This document shows positions 1 to 8,644 of a stretch of DNA of 64,000 bases, one piece after another. The notes below the pieces were generated by a model. It ran no database searches. It saw only the letters and a list, made by a program, of their open reading frames with translations, and was not told the origin of the DNA. Origin of the DNA: Pseudomonas entomophila (lineage in GTDB: Bacteria > Pseudomonadota > Gammaproteobacteria > Pseudomonadales > Pseudomonadaceae); the NCBI RefSeq assembly GCF_013523165.1, contig NZ_JAAMQI010000015.1, forward strand, positions 1 to 64,000, given 5' to 3'. The translations under genes and the position numbers were made by a program. Each line of letters opens with the position of its first letter. Within the stretch, counting starts at the first letter, position 1.

Positions 1-164
1 TGCGCTTCAACCCGGTCATCAAGGCGATGGCCGAGCGGCTTGGCAATCGACGCAAGGCGTACAAACAGATCGTCTGTGCGGCCATGCGCAAGCTGCTGCA
101 CCTGGTGTATGGCGTGGTGAAATCCGATAAACCGTTCGACCCTCAGATCGCACTTGCGATGTGA
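1..164 (+). mobile_element. IS110-family transposase, C-terminal fragment (window edge)
   Basis: An open frame entering from the left edge (codons from base 3) encodes the last 53 residues of a protein and stops at 162-164. The residues RFNPVIKAMAERL, then IVCAAMRKLLHLVYGVVKS and KPFDP, are typical of the extreme C-terminus of IS110/IS116/IS902 transposases (the transposase_20 region). These enzymes have a RuvC-like DEDD domain plus a C-terminal serine-containing domain and move by RNA-guided recombination. The rest of the gene lies outside the window, so intactness cannot be judged. A REP repeat begins about 15 bases after the stop, and several Pseudomonas IS110 elements are known to insert into REP sequences. 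Confidence 0.82.
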
Positions 165-177
165 GGATCAAGACGGT

Positions 178-285
178 ATCTACACCCACCGCAGTGGTGC
201 AGGCAATCACGGTCCATGTGGGAGCGGCCCCTGCCGGAGCGCCGGACCGGCCGCGATTGGGCCTGAAAGGCCCATAAGACCAGCC
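178..285 (+). repeat. REP/BIME repeat, block a
   Basis: Contains the linker CACCCACCGCAGTGGTGCAG followed by GGGAGCGGCCCCTGCC and CCGCGATTGGGCC, which recur in four other blocks of this window (near 15180, 37390, 40640 and 46340). It lies between the transposase fragment and rlmJ. The remaining bases to 425 hold a CTTGCC/CTTCCAGC-rich low-complexity stretch (about 326-395) and nothing else I can identify. Confidence 0.75.
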
Positions 286-425
286 CTCCCTACTTACCAG
301 GTAAAACCCTACTCATCCGCCATGCGCTTGCCGCTTGCCACTTGCGCTCACCATTCACCACTTCCAGCTTCCAGCTTGCAGCCTGCGTCTCAACCGTTAG
401 ACTTGGCGACCCAGCAGGAGCCGCC

Positions 426-1262
426 ATGAACTATCGTCACGCCTTCCACGCCGGCAATCACGCCGACGTCTTCAAGCACATCGTCCTGACCCGCCTCATC
501 GCCCTGATGTCGCGCAAGGAGCAGCCGTTCGCCTACCTCGACACCCATGCCGGGCTGGGCCTGTACGACCTGCAGGGTGACCAGGCCAGCCGTACCGGGG
601 AGTACCTCGAAGGCATCGCCCGTCTGTGGGGGCGCGATGACCTGCCGGCGTCGACCGACGACTACCTCAAGGTCGTTCGTCGGCTGAACCCGGACGGTCA
701 ATTGCGCTACTACCCCGGCTCGCCGGAGCTGGCGCGCCGCACCCTGCGCCAGCAGGACCGCGCGCTGCTCAACGAGAAACACCCTGAAGACGGCCCGCTG
801 CTGCGCGAGAACATGAAGAAGGATCCGCGCGTGGTGGTCCACCTGGGCGAAGGCTGGCACGTGCCGCGTGCCTTGTTGCCGGTGCAGGAAAAACGCGCCG
901 TCATGCTGATCGACCCGCCTTTCGAGCAGGCCGACGAGCTCAAGCGCTGCACCCAGTCGGTGAAAGAGGCCATCGGCCGCATGCGTCAGACCGTGGTCGC
1001 GCTTTGGTACCCGATCAAGGACCAGCGACAGTTGACGCGCTTCTACCAGGACCTGACCAGCACCGGTGCGCCAAAGCTGCTGCGGGCCGAGTTGTACGTG
1101 CATCACCAGGACAGCCCGCAAGGGCTCAACGGCTCGGGCCTGGCGATCGCCAATCCGCCATGGGGCCTGGAGGAGGAACTGCGCGAGCTGCTGCCGTGGC
1201 TGGCGACGGAGTTGGCGCAGAGCCACGGCAGCTGGCGGATGGACTGGCTCATCGCCGAGTGA
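426..1262 (+). CDS. rlmJ: 23S rRNA (adenine(2030)-N6)-methyltransferase RlmJ
   Basis: A 278-residue SAM-dependent methyltransferase that methylates A2030 of 23S rRNA before 50S assembly. The start MNYRHAFHAGNHADVFKHI is the diagnostic RlmJ (ComJ/YhiR) N-terminus. A SAM-site DTHAG lies at 39-43 and the catalytic DPPF motif at 163-166, as in other N6-adenine methyltransferases. The in-frame ATG at 342 would add 28 non-conserved residues, so ATG 426 is preferred. An AGGAG-like site (CAGGAGCCGCC) stands directly in front of it. It appears to be a single-gene unit. Confidence 0.93.
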   Translation: MNYRHAFHAGNHADVFKHIVLTRLIALMSRKEQPFAYLDTHAGLGLYDLQGDQASRTGEYLEGIARLWGRDDLPASTDDYLKVVRRLNPDGQLRYYPGSPELARRTLRQQDRALLNEKHPEDGPLLRENMKKDPRVVVHLGEGWHVPRALLPVQEKRAVMLIDPPFEQADELKRCTQSVKEAIGRMRQTVVALWYPIKDQRQLTRFYQDLTSTGAPKLLRAELYVHHQDSPQGLNGSGLAIANPPWGLEEELRELLPWLATELAQSHGSWRMDWLIAE

Positions 1263-1280
1263 GCAGGGGGCGAGCCGCAC

Positions 1281-1317
1281 GCTTCACGCGACAAGCCAGG
1301 CGGCTTCAGCGTGAAGC
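1281..1317. repeat. 9-bp inverted repeat between rlmJ and the carbamoyltransferase gene
   Basis: GCTTCACGC (1281-1289) and GCGTGAAGC (1309-1317) form perfect 9-bp arms with a 19-base spacer. There is no T-run after it, so it is not a standard intrinsic terminator. The same 9-mer occurs twice just after orn (48267-48275 and 48285-48293). Confidence 0.5.
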
Positions 1318-1412
1318 TTCTGGCTCGAAGCTTGCTGCATCCTGGCAAAAGCGCCTGGCCCGCGTCGCCAACGACCATGACCTGCGCGCATTACCCCATC
1401 AGCGCTTTGCGT

Positions 1413-1418
1413 TATAAT
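1413..1418 (+). promoter_or_regulatory. Candidate sigma-70 -10 box for the carbamoyltransferase gene
   Basis: A perfect TATAAT lies 70 bases ahead of the TTG start. Upstream TTACCC (1391-1396, 16-base spacing) is only a weak -35 match, so the -10 carries the call. Confidence 0.45.
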
Positions 1419-1487
1419 CCCGCCCCTTTAGCCGCCATCCGCCCACGAGGCCGAGGCGCATCTTTACCGAACGAAGAGGCTAGACCC

Positions 1488-3242
1488 TTGGCATTGACGA
1501 TTCTTGGCCTGTCCGGCGCCCTCAGCCATGACCCTTCTGCGGCCCTGTACATCGACGGCAAGCTGATTGCCGCTGCCGAAGAAGAACGCTTCGTGCGTGA
1601 CAAGCATGCGAAGAACCGCATGCCCTACGAATCGGCGAAGTTCTGCCTCGAGCAGGCCGGCATCAAGCCTTCGGATGTCGACGTGGTCGCCATTCCCTTC
1701 GCGCCCATCAGCCTGTTCGGCAAGGCGCGCTGGCACTACGCCAAGCGCTACTGGTACGCCCCGGACCGTGCACTGGATGCCCTGTTGATGGGCAATCGCC
1801 GCTACAAGCGCTACCGCAAGAAGATCGTCTGGTGCCTGGAACAGCTGGGCTTCGACCCGAAGAAGATCAAGATCGAACCGGTCGAGCATCACCTGGCCCA
1901 CGCCTCCAGCGCCTATCACTGCTCGGGCTTCAAGGAAAAGACCGCGATCCTGGGCATCGATGGCAAGGGTGAGTACGCCACCACCTTTTTCGGCTACGGC
2001 GAAAACGGCCGTATCCACAAGATCAAGGAATTCTACGACCCGGATTCGCTGGGCGGCCTGTATGGCGCGATCACCGAGTTCCTGGGCTTCGAGATGCTCG
2101 ACGGCGAGTTCAAGGTCATGGGCATGGCGCCTTACGGCGACGCCAGCAAGTACGACTTCTCGCGCCTGGCCAGTTTCGAGAACGGCGAACTGGTGATCAA
2201 CACCGAATACGCCAACGTCATCGGCCTGCGCCGCTACAAGGAAAAGGGCAAGGGCTTCTACTTCACGCCCAAGCTGATCGAATGGCTGGGCCCCAAGCGT
2301 GAAGGCGATGTGGCCGACGAGCCGTACATCCATTACGCGGCCAGCATGCAGGCGTTGTTCGAGAAGCTCGCGCTGCAGATGATCGATCACTACCTGAGCG
2401 ACATCCTCAAGGAGACCGGCAAGCTGGCCTTCGCCGGCGGCTGTGCGCTGAACGTCAAGCTCAACCAGAAGATCATCGACCGCGCCGACGTCAAGGAGCT
2501 GTTCGTCCAGCCTGCGTCGGGTGATGCCGGCACCGCCGTGGGCGCCGCCGCCTACGTGTCCCATGCCCGTGGCGTGCCGGTGGAGAAGATGGAGCACGTC
2601 TACCTCGGCCCGGCCTACTCCAACGAGGACGTCATCGCCGCCTGCGCCCGTCACCCGAGCCAGCCCGTGTGGCGCCGGATCGACGACATGCCCGAGCGGA
2701 TCGCCCGGATCATGGTCGACGGCAACCCGGTCGCCTGGTTCCAGGGGCGCATGGAGTTCGGCCCGCGCGCGCTCGGTGGGCGCTCGATCATCGGTTGCCC
2801 CAGCGCCACCGGCGTGGCCGACCGGATCAACGAGCAGATCAAGTTCCGTGAGCGCTGGAGACCGTTCTGCCCGTCGATGCTCGACACCGTGGCCCCGCAG
2901 ATGATCAAGATCGATCATCCGGCGCCGTTCATGACCTTCACCTTCGAAGTTGCCGAAGAATGGAAAACCCGCGTGCCGGAAGTCGTCCACGAGGACGGCA
3001 CGTCGCGGGCGCAGGTGCTCAAGCGCGAGTACAACCCGCGCTACTACGACATGATGAAGGCCCTGGAAGCGCTGACCGGCAATGGCGTCTCGCTGAACAC
3101 CTCGCTCAATCGCCGTGGCGAGCCGATGATCTGCTCGCCGACCGACGCCTTGAACATGTTCTTCGGTTCGGACCTGCAATACTTGATCATGGAAGACATC
3201 CTGGTGGTCAAAGAAGGCGCGAACGGATATGCAGACGACTGA
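1488..3242 (+). CDS. wapO: LPS core O-carbamoyltransferase (NodU/CmcH family, WapO-like)
   Basis: A 584-residue NodU/CmcH-family carbamoyltransferase, which moves carbamoyl from carbamoyl phosphate to a sugar hydroxyl via a carbamoyl-adenylate. The N-terminal TsaD/Kae1-like half has the metal-binding histidines EHHLAHA (H134, H135, H138), and the C-terminal half carries FGPRALGGRSI (about 424-434). In P. aeruginosa the gene at this place (PA5005, WapO) carbamoylates core heptose II, so the same role is inferred here. The start is taken as TTG 1488 because family homology begins at ALTILGLSGALSHDPSAAL and GAAGAGG (1473-1479) precedes it by 8 bases. The ATG at 1311 would add 59 unconserved residues. 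The gene overlaps the next one by 14 bases. Confidence 0.85.
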   Translation: MALTILGLSGALSHDPSAALYIDGKLIAAAEEERFVRDKHAKNRMPYESAKFCLEQAGIKPSDVDVVAIPFAPISLFGKARWHYAKRYWYAPDRALDALLMGNRRYKRYRKKIVWCLEQLGFDPKKIKIEPVEHHLAHASSAYHCSGFKEKTAILGIDGKGEYATTFFGYGENGRIHKIKEFYDPDSLGGLYGAITEFLGFEMLDGEFKVMGMAPYGDASKYDFSRLASFENGELVINTEYANVIGLRRYKEKGKGFYFTPKLIEWLGPKREGDVADEPYIHYAASMQALFEKLALQMIDHYLSDILKETGKLAFAGGCALNVKLNQKIIDRADVKELFVQPASGDAGTAVGAAAYVSHARGVPVEKMEHVYLGPAYSNEDVIAACARHPSQPVWRRIDDMPERIARIMVDGNPVAWFQGRMEFGPRALGGRSIIGCPSATGVADRINEQIKFRERWRPFCPSMLDTVAPQMIKIDHPAPFMTFTFEVAEEWKTRVPEVVHEDGTSRAQVLKREYNPRYYDMMKALEALTGNGVSLNTSLNRRGEPMICSPTDALNMFFGSDLQYLIMEDILVVKEGANGYADD

Positions 3243-4137
3243 CGTGCTGATCAGCATCGTTATTCCTGCTTACAACTACGCCAAGGTCTTGCCCAGGGCA
3301 GTCACCTCCGTGGTGGCGCAGCTGGATACCGATTGCGACCTGATGGTCATCGATGACGGGTCCACGGATGAGACGCCCGAGGTGCTGCATCAGCTGTCGA
3401 TGCAGTACCCCGGCCGTTTTCGCGCCGTGCGCAAGGCCAATGGTGGTTTGTCTTCGGTGCGCAACCTGGGCATCGCCGAGGCGCGCGGGCAGTACCTGAT
3501 CTTTCTCGATGCCGACGACGAGATGGCGCCTGGCGCGCTGGACGCGCTGCGCCTGCACATCGGGGCCCACCCGACCACGCGCATGGTCATCGGCGGGCAC
3601 TGGTCGGTGTTCGAGAACGGCGCGCGTGCGCTGCACACGGTCCGGCCACTGCCGGCCACGCCTTACGCCCGCGTACGCGGCTACCTGGTGGACAAGAGCG
3701 TTTCGCTGTCCAACGGTGCCTGCGCCATGCACCGGGACGTGTTCGGGCCGGGCACCTACCCCGAACACCTGCGCAACGTCGAGGACATTCCGGTCTTCGC
3801 CCAGGTGCTGGCGCGCTTCGAGTGCACGATCATCGACCGGCCCCTGGCCGTGATCCACAAGCACCACGACAGCATGCGGCACGACCTCAAGCAAAGCCTG
3901 GCAGCCGGCATCGAGATGGTCGACGAGGTCTTTTCGCCGGCGCGCCTGCCTGCTTCGTTCCACAGCCTGCGCCCGGCCTTCCTGACCCAGCGCTGCCTCT
4001 CGCTGTTTCGCGATTGCTACGGCGCCGGCGACTACGTGCGGGCCAAGCGGCTCTACCTGCAAGCCCTGCGCTACGACCCCTGCTCGGTCAGGCGCTGGTC
4101 ATACACACGCAAGGCCATTCGGTGCCTGTTCAAGTGA
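3229..4137 (+). CDS. Family 2 glycosyltransferase, WapR-like
   Basis: A 302-residue GT-A (GT2) glycosyltransferase. It shows the N-terminal VSIVIPAYNY-type strand, IDDGSTDE (41-48) for nucleotide binding, the metal-binding DADD (94-97) and an NVEDIP acidic motif (183-188) for the catalytic base. There is no signal peptide or membrane segment, so it probably acts at the cytoplasmic face on lipid A-core. Length and position match P. aeruginosa WapR (PA5000, rhamnosyltransferase for the capped core), but the sugar cannot be read from sequence. The ATG lies inside the end of the carbamoyltransferase gene (14-base overlap), which implies translational coupling. Confidence 0.8.
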   Translation: MQTTDVLISIVIPAYNYAKVLPRAVTSVVAQLDTDCDLMVIDDGSTDETPEVLHQLSMQYPGRFRAVRKANGGLSSVRNLGIAEARGQYLIFLDADDEMAPGALDALRLHIGAHPTTRMVIGGHWSVFENGARALHTVRPLPATPYARVRGYLVDKSVSLSNGACAMHRDVFGPGTYPEHLRNVEDIPVFAQVLARFECTIIDRPLAVIHKHHDSMRHDLKQSLAAGIEMVDEVFSPARLPASFHSLRPAFLTQRCLSLFRDCYGAGDYVRAKRLYLQALRYDPCSVRRWSYTRKAIRCLFK

Positions 4138-4244
4138 CGACCTGCGCTCAGGGAGCGAGCCTGCAGGCTTTTTCATCGTCACGCGGCACTTACCGCCGAC
4201 CGCAGTGCCCAACCCCGCGGCACTCATCTCCCAAGGTCTGATCC

Positions 4245-5726
4245 ATGCGCTCCGAACGTCCTTCCGTCCGTCCGAGTCTTCCCGCGCTGCGCATGCTCGA
4301 GCGGCTCGACCCCGTCCTGCTGGCCGCTTTCGGCAGCCTGCTGCTGTCGATCATCGCCCTGCTCGGCGTGGTGACGGTGGGGCGCGACGGCGCGTTCTAC
4401 CTGGACCTGGCGCGGCAGGCTGGCGAACACGACCTGGCCGGGGTCCAGGCGCGCTTCGACTGGCCCTGGTACCCGCTGCTGCTGGCCGGCACCCACGCCG
4501 TGCTGCGCCTGCCCCTGGAGTATTGCGCCTACCTGTGGTCGGTGCTGTTCGCGGCAGGCACCTGCGCCTTGATGGTGGACATCGTTCGGCAACGCGTGCC
4601 CCAGGCCGCCTACTGGGCCTGCTGGATCGTGCTGGCGATGCCGGCGGTGAACCAGTTCCGCAGCGACATCATCCGCGAGTCCGGCTTCTGGTTCTTCTGC
4701 ACCTTGGCGCTCTGGCTGGCCATGCGCTGGCAGGCGCGGGGCGGCTGGGGGCTGGCGGCAGGCATTTCGCTGGCGGTCGGCCTGGGCAGCCTGTTTCGCC
4801 TGGAGGCGGTCCTGGTCGGTGGCTGCGTACTGCTCTGGCAACTGCCTGCACTGTGGACGGCCGGGCAGCGGCAACGGTTCGTGCAGATCGCCTGGCTGCC
4901 GATTCTGGTCGGCACCGTGGGGGTGCTGGCGCTGGCGGGCTGGGGCACACTGGACGCACGCCGGCTGGACTACTACCTGGAGCTGATCCGGCCTGCCGGC
5001 CTGTTCGAGGCCTTCACCCAGCTGAGCCATCAGTTCGCCGATTCGCTGATCAACAAGTACTCGGCCAACGAAGCGGGGCGGATCATCTTCATCGGCCTGA
5101 GCGGTGCGCTGCTGATCAAGTGCGTCAGCCTCATGGGACCGGGCGCCCTGGCGTTTCTCGACCGACGTGCCTGGGCGGCCTGCTCGCGCTACTGGCGCGA
5201 ATACCGGGTCCTGGCGCTCACGGCCCTGCTCTACCTGGTCGTGCTGATGCTGTTCTTCATCCGTGCGCAGTTCATGAACAGCCGCTACCTGAGCCTGCTG
5301 GTGCTGTTGCTGGTCCCGCTGCTGGCAATGGGGCTGCACCTGTTCCACCAGGCGCACCCGCGCCTGGGCAAGGTCCTGGCGTTGATCGGCGTACTGGTCA
5401 TGCTGGCGAACGTGATTTCCCTGGGCGCCCGCAAGACCCACTACGTCGAGGCAGGCCACTGGGTCGCGGCGCATACGCCGGCGCAGGCGTCGATCTTCTA
5501 TGAAGACGGCCGTATCGGCTATTACGCCGGGCGCGGCTATGAGTTGAGCGACCTGACCCGCGAGGCCGCCATGGGCCCGGAGCTGGCCGACAGCTATCGC
5601 TACTTCGTGATCGAGGCCGAGCGTGACGAGCCGTGGCTCAAGGCGTGGCTGAGCGAGCACCGGCAGCGCGTGCTGGCCAGCTTCGCCAACCGCAAGGGCG
5701 ACACCGTGCTGGTGCTCGGCCCTTAG
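4245..5726 (+). CDS. Multi-pass membrane GT-C-like glycosyltransferase
   Basis: A 493-residue integral membrane protein with about 10-11 hydrophobic segments and a C-terminal soluble domain. VGRDGAFYLDLA (45-56) places an acidic residue in the first extracytoplasmic loop, as in GT-C/PMT (ArnT, GT39/GT83) enzymes that use polyprenyl-phosphate sugars. Further features are an RSDIIRESGFWF segment and a C-terminal stretch (AHTPAQASIFYEDGRIGYYA) often seen in GT-C proteins. Its neighbours are LPS core genes, and the O-antigen ligase WaaL occupies a similar place in P. aeruginosa, but this protein does not look like WaaL. It could modify core or surface glycan at the periplasmic face. The substrate is unknown. 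Confidence 0.6.
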   Translation: MRSERPSVRPSLPALRMLERLDPVLLAAFGSLLLSIIALLGVVTVGRDGAFYLDLARQAGEHDLAGVQARFDWPWYPLLLAGTHAVLRLPLEYCAYLWSVLFAAGTCALMVDIVRQRVPQAAYWACWIVLAMPAVNQFRSDIIRESGFWFFCTLALWLAMRWQARGGWGLAAGISLAVGLGSLFRLEAVLVGGCVLLWQLPALWTAGQRQRFVQIAWLPILVGTVGVLALAGWGTLDARRLDYYLELIRPAGLFEAFTQLSHQFADSLINKYSANEAGRIIFIGLSGALLIKCVSLMGPGALAFLDRRAWAACSRYWREYRVLALTALLYLVVLMLFFIRAQFMNSRYLSLLVLLLVPLLAMGLHLFHQAHPRLGKVLALIGVLVMLANVISLGARKTHYVEAGHWVAAHTPAQASIFYEDGRIGYYAGRGYELSDLTREAAMGPELADSYRYFVIEAERDEPWLKAWLSEHRQRVLASFANRKGDTVLVLGP

Positions 5727-5729
5727 GGG

Positions 5730-6013
5730 CAGGCCTTTCAACGTCTCTGCCTGGCACGATGTGGGTCGCATCGCTGATCTTGCAGGACGGTTCACCCCCT
5801 CTGTGGGAGCAACTGTCTTTTTCTACTGGGTACATGCCCGACCGCGTGGGCCAATGTGTGGGCTTGCCCCCGATGCAGGCGGCGCCTGACAGGGCCCTAT
5901 CGCTGGCAAGCCCGCTCCCACAGGAGGATTGCGCTTGCCTGCATCATGCCGGTGAATCTCTGGATACCAATGACCCTGGCTTGGCGCTTTTTCCAAGCAC
6001 GTTGAAAGGCCTG
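5730..6013. repeat. Convergent junction: 15-bp inverted repeat ends enclosing a REP pair (block b)
   Basis: CAGGCCTTTCAACGT (5730-5744) and its exact reverse complement (5999-6013) sit just after the stop codons of the two converging genes. Inside lies a Pseudomonas REP pair of a different type from the other blocks: GGGCTTGCC (5860-5868) and GGCAAGCCC (5905-5913), followed by GCTCCCACAGG. Bases 5730-5800 also resemble 15092-15164. I see no gene here. Confidence 0.7.
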
Positions 6014-6017
6014 ACCC

Positions 6018-6692
6018 TTAGGGGTTGGATGGAGTGTCGGTGAGCAGCGCCGAGACCTGCGCCACCAGGCGCTCGTAGCCAGGGCCCTGGGGCAAGGACG
6101 CTGCGTAGCCGCGCAGGAACGCCTGCCCCGCATCGTCCCCGCGCAACCAGGCCCTGTCTTCGCGGTAGCGCAGCATGTGCTGGAAATTGCGCAGCCGCTT
6201 GTTGGGGCCGAGGGCTCGCCCGCGCTGGCTCAGGTCGGCGATGTCGATCAGGCCCAGCACCTGGGTCGGGGTCAGCACCACGTTGCCCAGGTGCAGCGAA
6301 CGGAAGTACACGCCCTGGTCGTGCAGCCGTGCGACGAACGCGCCATACCGCTCGCGCAGCGTGTCGCTGGCGGTGCCTTGCTGGATCAGCTGACGCAGGG
6401 TCGAGCCCTCCAGCGGCGCATAGTAGACGCCGTCGCGCTCGACGCTCCTGATCCGGTATACCGCCAGCACCTCGGGCGTTTCGATGCCCAGTGCACGCAG
6501 CCGCCGGGCGTTGTCGGCGAAGCGCTGGGCATAGGGGAAGAGGGCGGCCGAGGTCAGCCAGCGCTTGCGCCGGAACAGCTTGAGAAAGCGCCCGTCAGGC
6601 ATCTGAAGCACCTTGTCACCCGAGCCGTCGGCCTCGATCACGCGCGCGCCTTCACGCAGGGTCAGGTAGGCGGTGTGGTCCAGTGGCTGCAT
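6018..6692 (-). CDS. LPS kinase-like protein (WaaP/InaA superfamily; 'toluene tolerance protein')
   Basis: A 224-residue protein kinase-like fold related to small LPS kinases and to P. aeruginosa PA4998. A beta-lobe start (GDKVLQMPDGRFLKLFRRKR) with a candidate ATP lysine is followed by the catalytic-loop region YFRSLHLGNVVL and the metal-loop region LIDIADLS. In the catalytic loop the usual Asp (hgDlhxxN) is replaced by Ser while His and Asn remain, so activity is uncertain. ATG 6692 was chosen because GAGGAA precedes it and the upstream extension is not kinase-like. It is divergent from msbA. Probable role: phosphorylation or another modification of core sugars. Many databases call this family a toluene tolerance protein. 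Confidence 0.65.
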   Translation of the reverse strand: MQPLDHTAYLTLREGARVIEADGSGDKVLQMPDGRFLKLFRRKRWLTSAALFPYAQRFADNARRLRALGIETPEVLAVYRIRSVERDGVYYAPLEGSTLRQLIQQGTASDTLRERYGAFVARLHDQGVYFRSLHLGNVVLTPTQVLGLIDIADLSQRGRALGPNKRLRNFQHMLRYREDRAWLRGDDAGQAFLRGYAASLPQGPGYERLVAQVSALLTDTPSNP

Positions 6693-6823
6693 GGCGTTTC
6701 CTCGACGAATGAGCCCGCCATGGTACCGCAGTTGCCGGGGCAGGGGAGGCCGATGACCTTCATTCGGGCCCCGTTTTGGCTGTGTTACCATTGCCGTTTC
6801 ACGCCGTCATGTACTGGAAACCC

Positions 6824-8644
6824 ATGAGTCGACCTGACCCTCACGCGCAATCGACGCTCACGATCTACCTGCGCCTTCTGAGCTATGTCCGGCCCTATGT
6901 CGGCCTGTTCCTGCTGAGCATCTTCGGCTTTCTGATCTTCGCCTCGACGCAGCCGATGCTGGCCTACATCCTCAAGTACTTCGTCGATGGCCTGGGCAAC
7001 CCCGAGGCCCGGCTGTTCGCCGGCCATGCCTGGTTGCCCGAGCTGCAGCTGCTGCAGGCGGTGCCGTTGATGATCGTGCTGATCGCCCTGATGCAGGGCG
7101 TCGGCTCCTACCTGGGCAACTTCTTCCTGGCCCGCGTGTCGCTCGGGTTGATCCACGACCTGCGCGTGCTGCTGTTCAACAAGCTGCTGAAGCTGCCCAC
7201 GTCCTACCTGGACAACCACAATTCGGGCCACCTGATCTCGCGCATCACCTTCAACGTCACCATGGTGACGGGCGCCGCGACCGACGCCATCAAGGTGGTG
7301 ATCCGCGAGGGCATGACGGTGATCTTCCTGTTCGTCTCGCTGCTGTGGATGAACTGGAAACTGACGCTGGTGATGCTGGCCATCCTGCCGCTGATCGGCC
7401 TGATGGTGAACAGCACCAGCCGCAAGTTCCGCAAGCAGAGCAAGAAGATCCAGGTGGCGATGGGCGACGTGACCCACGTGGCGTCCGAGACCATCCACGG
7501 CTTCCGCGTGGTGCGCAGCTTCGGCGGCGAGCAGTACGAAGAGCAGCGCTTCGCCAAGGCCAGCCAGAACAACACCGACAAGCAGTTGAAGATGACCAAG
7601 ACCGGCGCGGTGTACACCCCGACGCTGCAGCTGGTCACCTACTCGGCCATGGCCGTGGTGATGTTCCTGGTGCTGTACCTGCGCGGCGACGCCTCGCCGG
7701 GCGACCTGGTCGCCTACATCACCATGGCCGGCCTGCTGCCCAAGCCGATTCGCCAGCTGTCGGAAGTCAGCTCGACCATCCAGAAGGGCGTGGCCGGTGC
7801 GGAAAGCATCTTCGAGCAGGTCGACGAACCGGCCGAGCGCGACGAGGGCCAGCTGGCGCCGGAGCGCGTGAGCGGCCGGCTGGAAGTGCGCGGCCTGAGC
7901 TTCACCTACCCGGGCACCGAGAAACAGGTACTCGACGACATCAGCTTCGTCGCCGAGGCCGGGCAGATGGTCGCCCTGGTCGGCCGTTCGGGCAGCGGCA
8001 AGTCCACCCTGGCCAACCTGGTGCCGCGCTTCTACCAGCACAGCCAGGGGCAGATCCTGCTCGATGGCGAAGAGATCCAGCACTACCGGTTGCACAACCT
8101 GCGCCGGCACACGGCCCTGGTGACCCAGGCAGTGACGCTGTTCAACGACACCGTGGCCAACAACATCGCCTATGGCGACCTGGCTGGCGCACCGCTCGAG
8201 CAGGTCAAGCGCGCGGCTGCCGCTGCCTACGCCGACGAGTTCATCGAACGCATGCCCGAGGGTTACCAGACCCTGGTCGGCGAAAACGGCGTGCTGCTCT
8301 CCGGGGGCCAACGCCAGCGCCTGGCGATCGCGCGGGCCCTGCTCAAGGATGCACCGCTGCTGATCCTGGACGAGGCCACTTCGGCCCTGGACACCGAGTC
8401 GGAGCGCCATATCCAGAGCGCCCTGGACGAGGTCATGAAGAACCGCACCACCCTGGTGATCGCGCACCGCCTCAGCACCATCGAGAAGGCCGACCTGATC
8501 CTGGTCATGGACGAAGGTCGCATCGTCGAGCGCGGCAGCCATGCCGAGCTGCTGGCGCGCAACGGTCACTATGCCCGCCTGCATGCCAAGCAGTTCGAGG
8601 ACGGCCCGGACGCTGCGCCCGCGCCGAGCGTCGAGCCGTGCTGA
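6824..8644 (+). CDS. msbA: Lipid A export ATP-binding/permease protein MsbA
   Basis: A half-size ABC exporter of 606 residues that flips lipid A-core across the inner membrane as a homodimer. The N-terminal domain has six membrane helices (about 15-310). The nucleotide-binding domain has Walker A GRSGSGKST (387-395), ABC signature LSGGQRQR (492-499), Walker B LLILDEATSALD (about 512-523) and the downstream switch histidine in IAHRLST. Start ATG 6824 (MSRPDP) is preferred over upstream in-frame ATGs at 6776 and 6809. Position next to the kinase-like gene and near hldE is the conserved Pseudomonas arrangement. It overlaps the next gene by 7 bases. Confidence 0.93.
   Translation: MSRPDPHAQSTLTIYLRLLSYVRPYVGLFLLSIFGFLIFASTQPMLAYILKYFVDGLGNPEARLFAGHAWLPELQLLQAVPLMIVLIALMQGVGSYLGNFFLARVSLGLIHDLRVLLFNKLLKLPTSYLDNHNSGHLISRITFNVTMVTGAATDAIKVVIREGMTVIFLFVSLLWMNWKLTLVMLAILPLIGLMVNSTSRKFRKQSKKIQVAMGDVTHVASETIHGFRVVRSFGGEQYEEQRFAKASQNNTDKQLKMTKTGAVYTPTLQLVTYSAMAVVMFLVLYLRGDASPGDLVAYITMAGLLPKPIRQLSEVSSTIQKGVAGAESIFEQVDEPAERDEGQLAPERVSGRLEVRGLSFTYPGTEKQVLDDISFVAEAGQMVALVGRSGSGKSTLANLVPRFYQHSQGQILLDGEEIQHYRLHNLRRHTALVTQAVTLFNDTVANNIAYGDLAGAPLEQVKRAAAAAYADEFIERMPEGYQTLVGENGVLLSGGQRQRLAIARALLKDAPLLILDEATSALDTESERHIQSALDEVMKNRTTLVIAHRLSTIEKADLILVMDEGRIVERGSHAELLARNGHYARLHAKQFEDGPDAAPAPSVEPC

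Noticed and set aside
5805..6043. Small plus-strand open frame in the junction after the GT-C-like gene
   Set aside because: It covers the REP pair and reads antisense into the kinase-like gene; no ribosome site or conserved sequence.
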